From Physcia stellaris (Eukaryota; Ascomycota; Lecanoromycetes; Caliciales; Physciaceae), in the NCBI GenBank assembly GCA_018902385.1, contig JABSSW010000003.1, positions 248,001 to 312,000 on the forward strand: 64,000 nucleotides of DNA, read 5' to 3'. The position numbers were made by a program, and so were the translations under genes. The stretch's first letter is position 1; each line of letters begins with the position of its first letter. Below, piece after piece: positions 35,846 through 47,159 of the stretch. The notes under the pieces were generated by a model. It was not told the origin of the DNA, searched no databases, and saw nothing but the letters and a program-made list of their open reading frames with translations.

Positions 35846-36553
35846 ATGGCTTCATCACAATTAGGGATCGCCTCCCAGATCGCAACGCAGCTCAAAAGCA
35901 CAAAATCTCTCAATCCAAACGCTGCCTGGCTTACCGCCTTTCTCACCACTCAGAAGCCGACAACCCCTCTCCCAGCGCTGACTTCGACCGCGCTCTTCCG
36001 CCTCCTTGCCTCTGACATCACTCAGACCCTTGAGCGGACAGCAAACTTCTGTCTTCCACCAAATATAGATAACGTCGATGTCAAAGAACGGCGGCTGTCT
36101 GGGCCTATTGTGGTTCAGGTGCTGGGCATCGATGATATGAGCAAGAGTCGCTGGGAACAAATCGAAGCTATCGAGGCTTTGGAAAGGGGTGAGGGCACGA
36201 AGGGAAGGGAGATCATTAGGTTACCGCCTGCGGAGGAGGAAGATAACGCTGGCACTGGCGTTCAGAAAGGAGGGGGTCCACATAAGCTCTTGCTGCAGGA
36301 TGCACAAGGCAGCCGGGTATATGGCATCGAACTCAAAGATGTTGAAGGTGTAGGGTTGGGTATGAATATTGGCTGTAAGTTGGTGCTCAAGGCAAGCCTT
36401 GTCGCCAGGGGTGTTTTACTCCTCGAGCCCAGTACGACGTCCCTGTTAGGAGGGAAGATCGAGGTTTTGCACAAGGCATGGAAAGACAACCGTAAGAGAG
36501 ACCTCAAAGCTGCCATCGAAGCCAATAGTGGGAACGCGAGAGCTAGCAATTAG
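35846..36553 (+). CDS. rmi1: RecQ-mediated genome instability protein 1 (Rmi1)
   Basis: Partner of topoisomerase III and the RecQ helicase Sgs1/BLM, which dissolves double Holliday junctions. One exon, 235 residues from the ATG at 35846. The N-terminal helical part is typical (SKSLNPNAAWLTAFL, LFRLLASDITQTL). The OB fold follows (GPIVVQVLGIDDMSKSRWEQIEAIEALERGE) and ends in KLLLQDAQGSRVYGIELKDV, GMNIGCKLVLKA and RGVLLLEPSTTSLLGGKIE. This is the short fungal form without the long metazoan C-terminus. The stop lies only 92 bases from that of dph7 on the other strand. Confidence 0.93.
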   Translation: MASSQLGIASQIATQLKSTKSLNPNAAWLTAFLTTQKPTTPLPALTSTALFRLLASDITQTLERTANFCLPPNIDNVDVKERRLSGPIVVQVLGIDDMSKSRWEQIEAIEALERGEGTKGREIIRLPPAEEEDNAGTGVQKGGGPHKLLLQDAQGSRVYGIELKDVEGVGLGMNIGCKLVLKASLVARGVLLLEPSTTSLLGGKIEVLHKAWKDNRKRDLKAAIEANSGNARASN

Positions 36554-36645
36554 GTCTCTGCCTTGAGCTACGACACAGTATCATAATCTTCATTGTCGAT
36601 TGGTAAGCCAGTTAAATATATTTTCTTCATTATTCCCTGCAATTT

Positions 36646-37961
36646 TCAAACACTGTCAAATTGCCACATGCAGAGCTTCTTATCATAAAAACTTGTAGAA
36701 ATAACAGTAAACTTCCGCGAAAGGCTTTCTTCAGGCTCAAGCCGAGCGTCGCTTGCGTAGTTCATACTCTCATGTTCTTCAAATTTGGCAATCGCACTAA
36801 TGGTCCACCCGTTGTCTTTAGATTTACTGATTGTTATAATCCGGACGCCGGCATGCATGCAGCTAGCCACTACAGTAAATGTACAGCAGCCCTGCGAAAG
36901 TTGACTTCTGACGAGCTTCAGCCGCCAAACTCCACCGTAAAGTTGTTTTTCGGCAAGAAGGCTCCATCTGCTGCTGCCCGGTGATTTAGGGGCTGCCAAG
37001 ATTCTGACAAATTCATCGTAGCTTCCAGTCACAACAATTTGCTCCTCAGGATCTGCTGTCACGACTATTGGAAGTATTGCAGTAACACCAGCGCCATGTG
37101 TCTTCCGATCAGGTAGATATCGGTCATTGTCAATACTTCCCCGCAAGCCTGAGGCGTCAGCAGAGCAGCCTTCATGCAGCCATTCAACCCGATTTGCACT
37201 TATGACTGAATCGTCGCCGCCAGAGAATAGAAGTGGTTGTCCGGAAGAAGAGGGCAGGAATGCTAATGTCCAAACCTCAAGGGTATGACACCGGTTCTGA
37301 AACTTCGAGCTCTGCCAATCTTCGCAATCGAGAATTACAACATTGCCGTCTGACAATGAGGTCGCTATCCATCCGGGTGTACACGTCCATGGAGACCATG
37401 CTAGGGAAAGCACCAGAGTAGATGCAGCGGCAATCGGGATGGTCGAAACCTCCTTCAGGCCCAGGACATTCGATTTAACCATCTCGACTTGAAAAAGACA
37501 TATGGATCCGATGCTCGTGGCAACAGCAACGAGTTCTGGATTATTCGGTGAGAAGTGCAAGTCAAGGACTGCATAAAGCGTGTCAATATGCTGGACTAGG
37601 AACCTTATCACGTCAGAGATTGAAACTGGGAAGTACCCAGCGAGATTCTAAGAGAAAGGAATTCCTATTTCAGCATCCGACACTAGCATCGTGCCAAATT
37701 TTCAATAGGTAGTGCTTTATCTGGAAATCAAGCGTACATATTCGTCGACTCTATTTTGAAAAGCAGCAAGCTACCGTTTCGTGACTGTGCGAGGTTTGTT
37801 GCCTGATCATTTGTATCCTCCTGACCAGCCCCTGAGTCCAGGTAATATGTACCAACTAGGAGGAAGTCTTGATTAGAAGGCAGAAACTCAATGCAGCTTG
37901 GAGGCTTCTCGAGTATATGTGTTCGTGTAGACTTAACAGCACGACCTTCTGAAGCCATCAT
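36646..37961 (-). CDS. dph7: Diphthine methylesterase Dph7/Rrt2 (WD40)
   Basis: WD40 enzyme that demethylates diphthine methyl ester on eEF2 before the final amidation to diphthamide. Minus-strand exons 37961-37738 and 37603-36646, 393 residues. The intron of 134 bases joins ESTNM to FLVQHIDTLYAVLDLHFSP. The N-terminus PPSCIEFLPSNQDFLLVGTYYL and NGSLLLFKIE match the family. Later blades read WSPWTCTPGWIATSLSDGNVVILD, FSGGDDSVISANRV and HGAGVTAILPIV, then TGSYDEFVRI and FYDKKLCMWQF. Two ATGs stand in tandem at the start; I took the first (37961). Diverges from rpn12 with 210 bases between them. Confidence 0.9.
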
Positions 37962-38171
37962 CAAAGTGAAATAGTACGTACTTCTCCACTCCGTACTAAG
38001 GAGGGTTTAAAAGGCTTCACCTAGCTGGCTTCCTTAATGAGTGAGGTATTCAAAAACCGAGCTAAACCTCTCAAGTGTATTGAAAAGTATCGTATTTGAA
38101 TCAGCAAACCAACCTCGACAAGTCTATCATTATTATCTCCTTCACCATCTTCACCCTTCCCACTGCCCACC

Positions 38172-39110
38172 ATGTCGACATCTACGCTCACCAATATTCT
38201 TTCACAGCTCCACAATAACTCCCTCTCCAATCCGCAAGAAATATCCTCCCTTCTTACCAAAGCAAAACGACAACTACTCACGCTGAACGCCCTTCTACCC
38301 ACACCTAGCACTCCGCCTCACATCATTTCTCTTGCCCGTCAAACTTTAGAAACCGGTGCGTTACTTTCGATAAGAGCCCAGGATCCTGACGCCTTCACAC
38401 GCTACTACCAGCAACTACTCCCTTTCTACGAGCTTCCAGAATCAAATTTCGAGCATGGGACGGGTAGCGGCCAACGGAGTAAAGTGACTGGCTTATATCT
38501 TCTGTTATTATTGACAAAAGGAGATTATGCGGGCTTCCATACAGTGCTTGAAGGACTGGAGATCGAAGAAGCTGGAAAGGGAGGGCTGGATAGAGACGAA
38601 TTCATCCAATACCCAGTGAAGCTGGAGAGATGGCTTATGGAAGGGAGCTACGACAGAGTGTGGGGTGCTACGAAGAGGGAAGGTGCGCCAAGTGAGGAAT
38701 ATGGCGTATTTAGTGAGGTGAGTGTATGACCGTGGGATCCATAGCTGCATCGTCAGCGGAAACTGGAGACTCGTTTCTGCTTCAGTTTGGTTTCATGCGA
38801 GAGTCAGCTAGCTAATACATCCTATTCGTAGGTGCTGGTTGGAACGATTCGCTCAGAGATCGCATCATGTTCAGAAAAAGCATATCCTTCCTTACCGATC
38901 GCAAACGCCAAGAATCTCCTTTTCCTCGAGAGCGAGGGTGCCGTTGTAGACTTTGCCCTGGATAGAGGCTGGGTTGTTAAAGATGGGCGGATATATTTCC
39001 CAATCCAGCAAGGAGATGAGATGAGATCGGAGAAAGATATCCTTGTTGCAAGTGGGCAGGTAATTGAGAACACAATAGGCTACGCAAGGGAGCTGGAGAC
39101 GATTGTGTAA
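38172..39110 (+). CDS. rpn12: 26S proteasome lid subunit Rpn12
   Basis: Non-ATPase lid subunit, the last to join during lid assembly. Exons 38172-38717 and 38832-39110, 274 residues. The N-terminal helical repeat region (LLTKAKRQLLTLNALLP) is followed by YYQQLLPFYELPESN and GLYLLLLLTKGDYAGFHTVLEGL. The PCI-type C-terminal part reads SEVLVGTIRSEIASCSEKAYPSL, split by the intron, then FALDRGWVVKDGRIYFP. The end is helical (VIENTIGYARELETIV), fitting the lid helical bundle. The 210-bp gap to dph7 serves both genes. I see no match to the yeast Rpn4 element there. Confidence 0.93.
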
Positions 39111-39379
39111 GATAAGATATCATGGCCTAGAGTAGGCATTTTCCAAGCAAACAATGAGGCCCGGATCCTTGAAAAGGGCAAAGCAGAATGATCTTCAGGC
39201 ACTGTGACGGAGATTACCTTATTTATCTTACCACTAGCCTGACGCTCGGGCAAATCCCTGTCCATCAAAGGCATCACTCCAGAAAGCTCACGACTTTACC
39301 ATTCTCAACCCTTGTTCTAGCACCATCCTCTCGCTAACAACAGCAGCGTGTAATCGGCGATACTTACATTGGTACAGGC

Positions 39380-40444
39380 ATGGCTCTTCAGGCCGAGGAA
39401 GGCATGGTTGATGGTGATGGAGGTTACATCTCAGAAGACTCTAGCTTCTATGGTAGGCGCCCAGAGCCTGTATAGCTTATACCGTTCTAACAACCTCTTC
39501 CTCCACAGGCGACGACGACCTTCGCACCTCCCTCACCGAAAAAGCCAACAACTTCGACCCCTCCACCTACTGGCCAACCCACCATCTCCGCCTACCAACC
39601 ATAGCAGCGATCGCCCGCACCAAAGCTTCCACCAAGGCCCCCAAACCTCGCAAATCCACAAAACTCTACAACCCCTACGAAGGCCAGCTCTCAGGCCGCC
39701 AACTCGCCGAAACCGTCACCGACTTCCTCTCCCGCCTCCCTCCCTCCACAACCCCAACCACCGAGATCAGCGACCACTGGATCCGCATCGCAAACCCCTC
39801 CACCCCAAAACGCCCCACAAGCGAAGACTGGGCCCGCTTCACAGAGACAGCGAACGAGCACCTCGACGCCTACAACGCCGCCCGGGCGAAAATCGAGGCC
39901 TCAATGTCCGGCAAAGCGAAAAGCACCATTGCCCGCAAGCTGACGCCGATGCGTAAACAGCTGGAGATCGATATCCTGGCCGCGGCGCAGAAAACGGGAT
40001 GTACGACCGGGAAATGGCTTCTGTTTGTGGGGATTGAGGATGTAGATTTCGTGTGGGGAAAGGTGGCGAGGGGAACGGTGGAGGAGGAGCTGGGTGTTGC
40101 GGCGAAGGTAGCTGCGAAGGGGCCGGATGGGGAAGGGGGGAAGGAGAGGCTGATTTGTGTGTATACGGCGGATTTTGAGGATAGGAGGGATGTGGGGCGG
40201 GTGCTGAGGGGGTTGAAGGAGAAGGGGTTGTTGAGGGGTGGGAATGGAGAGGAGAGGGTGATTTATTACAAGTGCGGTGAGTGGCTGTCTTTTCGGAGAT
40301 ACGAGTACCTTTGGGGCGCATAGGAGCTGACGTGAAGGTGTAGATGCTCTGACGCATTTGGGGATTAATGCTGGGAATGAGTATGGCATCAAAGCTAGCT
40401 TGTTTTCTTCGAGGGATATCCTGGCTATGAAGGTGGAGACATAG
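39380..40444 (+). CDS. DUF1917 family protein
   Basis: 313 residues from exons 39380-39452, 39509-40276 and 40344-40444. This is a DUF1917 (C11orf68/UPF0696-like) protein whose fold resembles eIF4E; no biochemical role is established that I know of. Family-type blocks are SDHWIRIANPS, KTGCTTGKWLLFV and VWGKVARGTVEEELG, then RLICVYTADFEDRRDVGRVL and the end GINAGNEYGIKASLFSSRDI. The coding strand is extremely C-rich in 39510-39880 and extremely G-rich in 40020-40260, an abrupt flip within one exon. The start ATG at 39380 lies just inside the upstream sequence and is the first in frame. Confidence 0.82.
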
Positions 40445-40978
40445 GTCTGCCAGCTACGGTCTTTGGATTATCTTGCTTGGTTTCTCTTGCGATTGATAGC
40501 GTTTCAGCGAGCGGTTTCGGCAATGCTCTATACCCCTATGATGCTGTGGATGCTCTAATATGGCTAATAGAAACAATCGTCTCTGCTTCGTTTGCACTTA
40601 ATCTTGGCCTCTAGCAGACTAGTATCTTTGTATGATCGAAAGGAATTCCTGAGGATTGAAGGTTGGACGTCCGAGATGAGTTTGCGTTCTACGGTACCAC
40701 GATTTGACGATGAAAACTTCATGGTTCTGCAATGGACTTGAACGTTTTGATAATCACCACAATCTGACCGTTTGACATATTCTGGTTCTAATGTGTCATG
40801 GTATCACGATATCAGGAGCCAGCCAGCCTGTCCTCACTCGAGATTACCAAGCCCCAAGAGGCTTGCGCTCCTATCCACGAAGACTTGGGACAGATTATAT
40901 GATTGGCGTAATGTTATCTTGCTTGACGTACAAGGTACGACTCCGGCGACTCAAGATCCTGGCCAAGCTCAAGGCACA
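40445..40978. other. Intergenic region between converging DUF1917 gene and cue3
   Basis: 534 bases between two stop codons. Only short open frames without resemblance to known proteins. Confidence 0.45.
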
Positions 40979-43074
40979 TCATCCAGGGAATCCTCCTCTA
41001 GCCATCTTCCTGGCTCGCTGATCCCTTCGATTGTGATTCGCTCTTGATCCCTTGTTAGCGTCTTTCCTCTGCCTTGCCACCTGTGTCCCTTTATCGTCTG
41101 CTGGCCCGGCGACGCTGCCTCCTCTCCCACCTCTACCTCTGCCTCTTCCTGCACCTCCGCCCCTGGTTCCGCCGCCTCTTCCACCTCTCGCAGGACTTCC
41201 ACCGTCCACATCGGTGTCTCCTTCCTCTTCTGTCGCTGTACCTGAGCCAGCCGGCGTATTGGTCCACGCAGTTTTACCAAGGCCCCTCTGCTGGCCGACC
41301 CCGGCCATATCAGATTTGGCTTCTAATCTCTTCAAATTCCTCGGATCTCTTTGCAACATGATAGCCCAGCCTTCGATAGCCTCATCGGTCATACCGATCT
41401 CGCTCCTCAACGCTGCCCTGGCTTGGCTCCTCCGAGTCGTGGGGTCACGGCCAAAAAGCCCTGGTGACATTTTCCAGGCTTGGAATAACGTCTCCTCATG
41501 CTGGTTTTGCTTCAGACCCTCGGCGTCCAGTACATCATCGCTAGTCCCTGGCTGAGCAGAGTCAACCGTACCACCAACGTCTTCGACGTCGTAAGTATCG
41601 TCGCGCTCGTCATCATCCGAATCAAATGCAGCAAGTGCGGAAAGGATTGCAGCCTTGTTCGATGTCGAGTATGGAGTGGAGAGAAGGTCGTCGGCTGTCT
41701 GGGTTGTATTGGTAGACCGGCCGTAGTGAATTTGAGATGGCGAAATGGCAAGTTTCGAGAAAGCGTCGTCGTCGAATACTGATCGCCGGCTTTTGGCAGC
41801 AGGGTCTTTGATCTGAGGACCAAGAGTAGGGGTTGAACGAGGGACCAGATCTGGTACGAGCTCCAAGGACTGCTCGTCAGTGGGTATGGATCTAAAAGTT
41901 TCGTCAGTGTCTGCATGATCATGAGGCGAAGGCTGACCGACATGTTCTCTGTCCGGTCTGCCTGTGTCAGGTGAGCAGGCAGCGATTCGTCCAGCAAATG
42001 AGCTATTACTTGCTCAGTATCGTCATTATACTCACTCAGTAGCTTGACTATAAACCCAGAGCCCAGATCGGGAAAGAGGTCTTGAATTTGAGTGATTAAG
42101 CTTAAACTGTGAGCATGGGCATTGTCGAAAGCACCGTGACCGGATTCCTGCCGTGCTCTGCTCTTGCCTTTGTTGACTTTTCTCTTGATCAATCTTCTCG
42201 GCTTTCCACTAGCAGTCGTCTCGAATGCACTAAGCTGCTGTAACAGGGACCTGGCTCGAGCAGCCTCTGGCCCGGAGATCTTGGCTCGCAATTTCTGAAG
42301 AAACGGGGTGGATGAACAGATCGATTGGAGCAAGTAATCAGGGCCAGATGTACTCTTCAGACTGTAAAGGTGGTCTATCAGAGTTGATATTTTCGGGCTA
42401 TCGGTCTCTAGCAAGCTTGTCAAGCACAGGTATGCTGTAATTACAATCTTCTTTTGGAAGTCCGGGGCTTTGTGCTTATAACATATGCTAAGAGAATCCA
42501 GGAAATCCGAGCCTTCCATCAGATACTGACCATACTGAGGCAAGACCCTTAATATAGTTGCAGTACGTTGAATTGAATCTTCAAGCTCTATACTTTGGAC
42601 ACCACCTTCAAGATTTCTGATAAGTGCAGACTTCCTCTTTTGAAAAGACAAAGACGAGCGGCCCAGATCTTTAGATGTCCAAATTCTTACTAGTAACTCT
42701 CGCAGACTGGCGTTCCTACCGTACGCAATACTCAAGTCTTCAAAGAAAGATGCCTCGAGCAACGGCGCTGGGGCTGGGTCGCCATCCGTGAGTGCTCGAT
42801 GAACGAGAAGGAAAACATGAGATTTGAGTATTTTGATCTGCTGGAGATCAACGACGGGCAGGTCTTCCGCATGGCTATTTTGACGTAGAAAGGAAAGAAG
42901 GAAGTCGGTCACAGACGGGTCTTTGTTGAGTTTCAAAGCATACGATTTCTGAGGAAGTAGGAGATGAGCTTGAATAAGGAGAATCCAAGAGTCAAGGCAT
43001 GCTTCCCATTCCTCTGGCAGTAACTCTTTCTGAAAATGTCCCGCCGGAAAGGCTGCAAACGGTGGTAGAGACAT
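40979..43074 (-). CDS. cue3: CUE-domain protein Cue3/ASCC2 (ribosome quality control trigger complex)
   Basis: Homologue of yeast Cue3 (Rqt3) and human ASCC2, the ubiquitin-binding subunit of the RQT complex that splits collided ribosomes marked by ubiquitin on Rps20. Minus-strand exons 43074-41942 and 41891-40979, 681 residues. The intron has a GTCGGT donor and joins ENI-SIPTDEQSL. The N-terminus MSLPPFAAFPAG and LPEEWEACLDSWILL match ASCC2. The CUE domain is near residues 327-372 (SLITQIQDLFPDLGSGFIVK, VIAHLLDESLP). The C-terminus is Gly/Arg-rich (about 605-640) and ends RKMARGGFPG. It diverges from the gene for Rps20 itself over 382 bases. Confidence 0.88.
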
Positions 43075-43456
43075 GGATAATACGTGATAAGTTGAATCTT
43101 TTGGGAAGACGAGGGCTTTTGATCGAGATCCGGAACCCAATCCAGTTCAGCAAACGTACGGTGGCTGTAGGTGGCAGCCTTTTACAAGTCACTCCAAAAA
43201 AAAACCAATTCCTCAGCTGTCAGCGACAGGGAACAAAATGAGATCGACACTGTAGATCGAGCTAATTTACTAGTGTCAGATTAGCGAGCGCCAAGATTTC
43301 TCCATCCCACAGTTGTGGTGCGACCTTCATCACTCTACAAAATAGTCGACTGTACAACCGCCTTTCATCACCTTACCGAACCCAGTTGTTCAGGTCTTGA
43401 CTGGCATCCATCTCACAATCTACATCAATCCCTCATCATCCCTCATAGCTGCCAAG
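43075..43456. promoter_or_regulatory. Divergent promoter, cue3 / rps20
   Basis: 382 bases between outward-pointing start codons. It contains a run of nine A (about 43195-43203), a 12-base inverted repeat CCACAGTTGTGG at 43307-43318, and a pyrimidine-rich leader (CATCAATCCCTCATCATCCC) before rps20, as is common for ribosomal protein genes. Confidence 0.6.
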
Positions 43457-43972
43457 ATGTCTTACCAAAAGCCCGAGAAGGATTTCGGCGAAGGCCCCGT
43501 AAGCCTTTCCTTGCGACCTCTGGTGTGCTGCATTTCTGACCATTGCGCGAACTTGGTCTAGAAAATCCATAAAATTCGCATTACCCTTACCTCGCGCAAG
43601 GTGCAGTCGCTCGAGAAAGTCTGCCAGGAATTGATCGAGCGTGCCAAGTCGAAGGACCTGCGTGTCAAGGGTCCCGTACGCCTACCTACCAAGAGCTTGA
43701 AGGTCACAACGAGAAAGACCCCTTGTGGTGAGGGAAGCAAGACATGGGATACTTATGAGATGAGGATCCACAAGCGATTGATTGAGTAAGTGGGTCTTTT
43801 ATTAGGGATTTTGGTTCTTGCAGCAGGCACAGCCTACGCCTCAGAAAAATCTATCTCATCTCCAGTCGCTGATCACTTTTCATGTAGTCTGAATGCACCC
43901 ACAGAGGTGGTGAAACAGATCATCATCAACATTGAAGCAGGTGTGGAAGTTGAGGTTACTATTGCGGCCTAG
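43457..43972 (+). CDS. rps20: 40S ribosomal protein S20 (uS10)
   Basis: Universal protein of the 40S head. Exons 43457-43498, 43562-43785 and 43888-43972 encode 116 residues. The N-terminus [14 protein letters not shown] is followed by [39 protein letters not shown] and [20 protein letters not shown]. The end is [10 protein letters not shown]. Lys5 and Lys8 in the flexible N-terminal tail correspond in position to the lysines that Hel2/ZNF598 ubiquitinates on collided ribosomes in yeast and human. The second intron (102 nt) carries a CTGATCAC branch site; I looked for a snoRNA inside and saw none. Confidence 0.97.
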
Positions 43973-44214
43973 AGTACCGAATCACTCGAGATGGAATAAG
44001 AAACGGCGCTGATTGCCATATCGTGGCCGGCGTGGATCATCAGATAGCTATCCTGAGTCATGAGATGTGCCAAATTACGACAGATCCCGAAGCCTGAGAT
44101 TACACTTATGCATCATCAACTTCTGATCTGTTGCCAAAGTCTACCATGATCGTAGTATGAGACAGTAGCTTACTGATGAGAAATTCCTTCCTGGCTGCAG
44201 TATGGTGGTACGCA

Positions 44215-46055
44215 TTAGAAATCCCACTTGCACCATGCTCTTTTTGGTGGAAGATTTGGCATGATGCCATCTTTGAAAGCCCCATGACTCGACATGAATC
44301 TGTAGTTTTCTTTCGTGCCGTCGTCGTACAGCTCATCCGGTAGCTCGGGCGATTTGGTCAGTGGTGGCGGTCCGTTCGGGAAATGAATCTTCTCAAGTTC
44401 TCCATCCTGAGCTCTGACGTAAGGAATATTGTCTTCATAAAATACAGGCTTGCCTTTCCATGTCTTTAGTCTGTCACCAGCATACGTAGCATGGACCTGC
44501 TGGGATTGAGGTCTCGGCTGCGTATCTGCTAGCGTACCAAATGGAGCCCTGGAAGACTCAGTCGGGGCTTTGCCAAGAGGATTCGAGGGTTGTCCAAAGA
44601 CGTTTGATGGTTGAGTAGGCGGCTGACTCGGATTGCTTGAAGCTGTGCTGGTTCGGCCGAAAGGATTCGGAGCCGAATCAGCTACCGGTTGGACAAAGGG
44701 GTTAGAAACAGCTACTGTGGGCTGGCCAAAACCCGATGTTGTTTGCGTAGGATGCTGACCGAACGCATTAGTAGAGCCTGTAGGAGCTTGGCTAAAGGCA
44801 TTTGATGGTGCAGGAGCTGACGGCCGCCCAAACACATTATTTGCCTGACTAAAGCCTGATTGGGCCTGCTGGGTGGAGCCAAGTGCTCCCAATGTTGAAG
44901 CAGGAGCATGCTGCTGTCCCAAGCTCGACGCTTGGCCAAAAGCTGGACGTGCAGAGGGCTGACCAAGTGCAATAGCAGGAGTTATGGGCTGACCAAACGC
45001 CGAGATTGGGTTGGAAGGCTGGCTAAAGGACGGAGCTAGGGTTGTGAGCTGGCCAAAACTCGTTAGAGGTCGCCCAGGCTGTGTTGGTTGTCCAAAAACA
45101 CTTGCTGGCCCGGTTGCGGATTGCTGTTGACCAATACTGGATGACGGCTGACCCAATACGGAAGGTTTTCCAAACCCAGAAGTTGACGATGGCTGAGCAA
45201 AGGCTGAAGAAGTCTGCTGATCTCCACCTTGACCTTGATTCTGCGCAGCGCTAGCTCCCTTAGCCCGACAGATGTCTATACGATTGGGATGCTGATTTTC
45301 ACCATTGATCATGTATTCAATAGCGCCTTCGATATCATTGAGTGCGGTCTGTATCTGCTGTTCGGCGCTAGTAAACCAAATTTGGGCCTCCTGAATTGCC
45401 TGTTGCTGATTTCCCTGAAACGCCAATTCGTAATGACGAAGTCTCAGTTCCTCGAAGCTCTGTTCCCGAGGATAGCCTCCAAATAGTTGGACAGGCAGGT
45501 CTTTCTCTGGTGCATAAGCGGAGAGGATATACCGAGGACGATCTTCGGTAAGGTCCTTTTTAACCCTGTCCTTGTCAAGTTTGTAGCTGATTCAGGAGGT
45601 CAGCTAATTCACCAAGGCAGCGTTCTGTGGTAGCCTTACGGTGCGGCTACATTTCGACCAGAAGACGGACCTATCTCACAGTCAGTCCTTGGTGCCTGCA
45701 CCTAGTCATCACAAATTCGAGACCCAAATGGACACAGCACGAACACAGCTAAGGGATTGATACTGAAAATGGAGGATGAGAACTCGATGTAGATGGCGGG
45801 AAACTGAAAGGGAATAGATTGTGGAATGATTGTTATAAGCAATTACCTCTTGATGCTGGTCCTTGTCGAGAATCATGTGAGTTTTGGAGCGGACCAAATG
45901 CGTTGCGTGTGTTCGCCGGGCCATTCTTATATCCAGGATGATCAAATCTACAGGCTCCTTGCAAGATATCAGTCCCAATAGCTGTTATTATTTATGGATT
46001 GAGAAGTACCTCCAAACTTGCAATGGCCCCTGGCATAATATTTGCACAGAGGCAT
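44215..46055 (-). CDS. nup42: CCCH zinc-finger FG nucleoporin Nup42/Amo1
   Basis: Cytoplasmic-face nucleoporin that binds Gle1 and aids mRNA export; the fission yeast form is Amo1. Minus-strand exons 46055-46010, 45957-45847, 45670-45640 and 45586-44215, 519 residues. The first exon and an intron split the CCCH finger: LCKYYARGHCKFGG joins ACRFDHPG (C-x7-C-x5-C-x3-H). The next conserved block is LPVQLFGGYPREQSFEELR, then QQAIQEAQIWFTSAEQQIQ and NGENQHPNRIDICR. From about residue 150 to 400 there are FG-type repeats (SGFGKP, SVFGQP, NAFGQ). The C-terminus (TWKGKPVFYEDNIPYVR) is the conserved Gle1-binding-type end. The 31-nt third exon is needed to keep the frame. Confidence 0.92.
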
Positions 46056-47159
46056 TTCGAATAAAGTAGCAAAGACCTCTTATAATCGAATACTAAGGTT
46101 TACATAACATGGAGAAAACCAGTATCGAAGGCCAGAGAGCAATCATAAGTCGTCATAATGGTAAGCCTTTCGGACGTGATACGATTAGGGCTAACGGTTG
46201 AAGTAATACTCCATACAACACAATTAGATTTGACGATAGGCCAAATACAATACTCCCTCAACTTAATTTCGAATTGAGCACACCAAAGGCAACACTTACT
46301 TGGTCAAATCTGTGAGAGGAACTCTTGTGCATGTAAAGGGATTTTCCGTGTTTCAGTCACCCTTGCCAAGACCCAATTACCACCGGCCCGGATGCCGGAA
46401 TAGGATGAATTACAGGGGCCACCAGTGTTAGATATCTACTATTACACAACCTTACATCCAACGATCTCGTGATTCATAAGTGCCAGCTCATCCTCCGATT
46501 CGGTGTTTGAGACGAGAAGTCCAGCGGGGACTGCTACATCTAGAAACAGACCCTCACGCCGGATAACAGCTAATAGGATCTTGAGGAAAACGCCTGAAAT
46601 CCTGCGGGGGAACAGGGTTAAGGCAAATTTATGATGTGTATCATCTTTAGACTCTAAATTGCAAGTTGCGGAGATACATTATTGACTGGGACCACTTGCT
46701 TCATGAGAGTAGTAAGGCCAGATTGGATGTGCCTAGCGAATTCTGCCCCGTCACAGAGTTGGTTGTTGCCAGCGACATTGACTCTTCCATAGCATTGACG
46801 TTCCCATGCCCAAGTCAATCCTTAGCGACTCGATCCATGCATTCCCAATCTGTGATGTGTGCGACGGCCGCTGCTGAACAAGAGTTCAGACTTCTCCCCG
46901 AGCATCTCCGTGGCTGTTTGGTACTGTGATGTTGCTGGACTAGATTAGCAAGATGTTTTAGAGTCAGTTAATTCAACTAGACTTTACCTTGCCTATCAAT
47001 ACTTTCTATTTTGAGCATAATTCGTGTAGCGTATTCCAAAGACGTCCTTTTGCCTACTCTGCCTAGTTTATGTTTATGAGATAGACTGATCAACGCAGAT
47101 ACTAGCCTAATAAAGTATGAGTTTGTTGGTTAGCGATACCACCATCAGGACCTATCTGC
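46056..47159. other. Intergenic region, nup42 promoter to elys 3' side
   Basis: 1.1 kb without a supported gene. An 87-codon open frame on the plus strand (46666-46929) lacks an early ATG. An imperfect inverted repeat CTCAACTTAATTTCGAATTGAG lies near 46257-46278 (in two halves, CTCAA and TTGAG). Nothing else stands out. Confidence 0.4.

Noticed and set aside
45671-45846. Possible C/D snoRNA in the second nup42 intron (GTGATGA followed by CTGA on the minus strand)
   Set aside because: The C-like and D-like boxes are only about 20 bases apart and no terminal stem is visible.
46666-46929. 87-codon plus-strand open frame
   Set aside because: Starts at TTG, lies in a promoter-side gap and has no motif.
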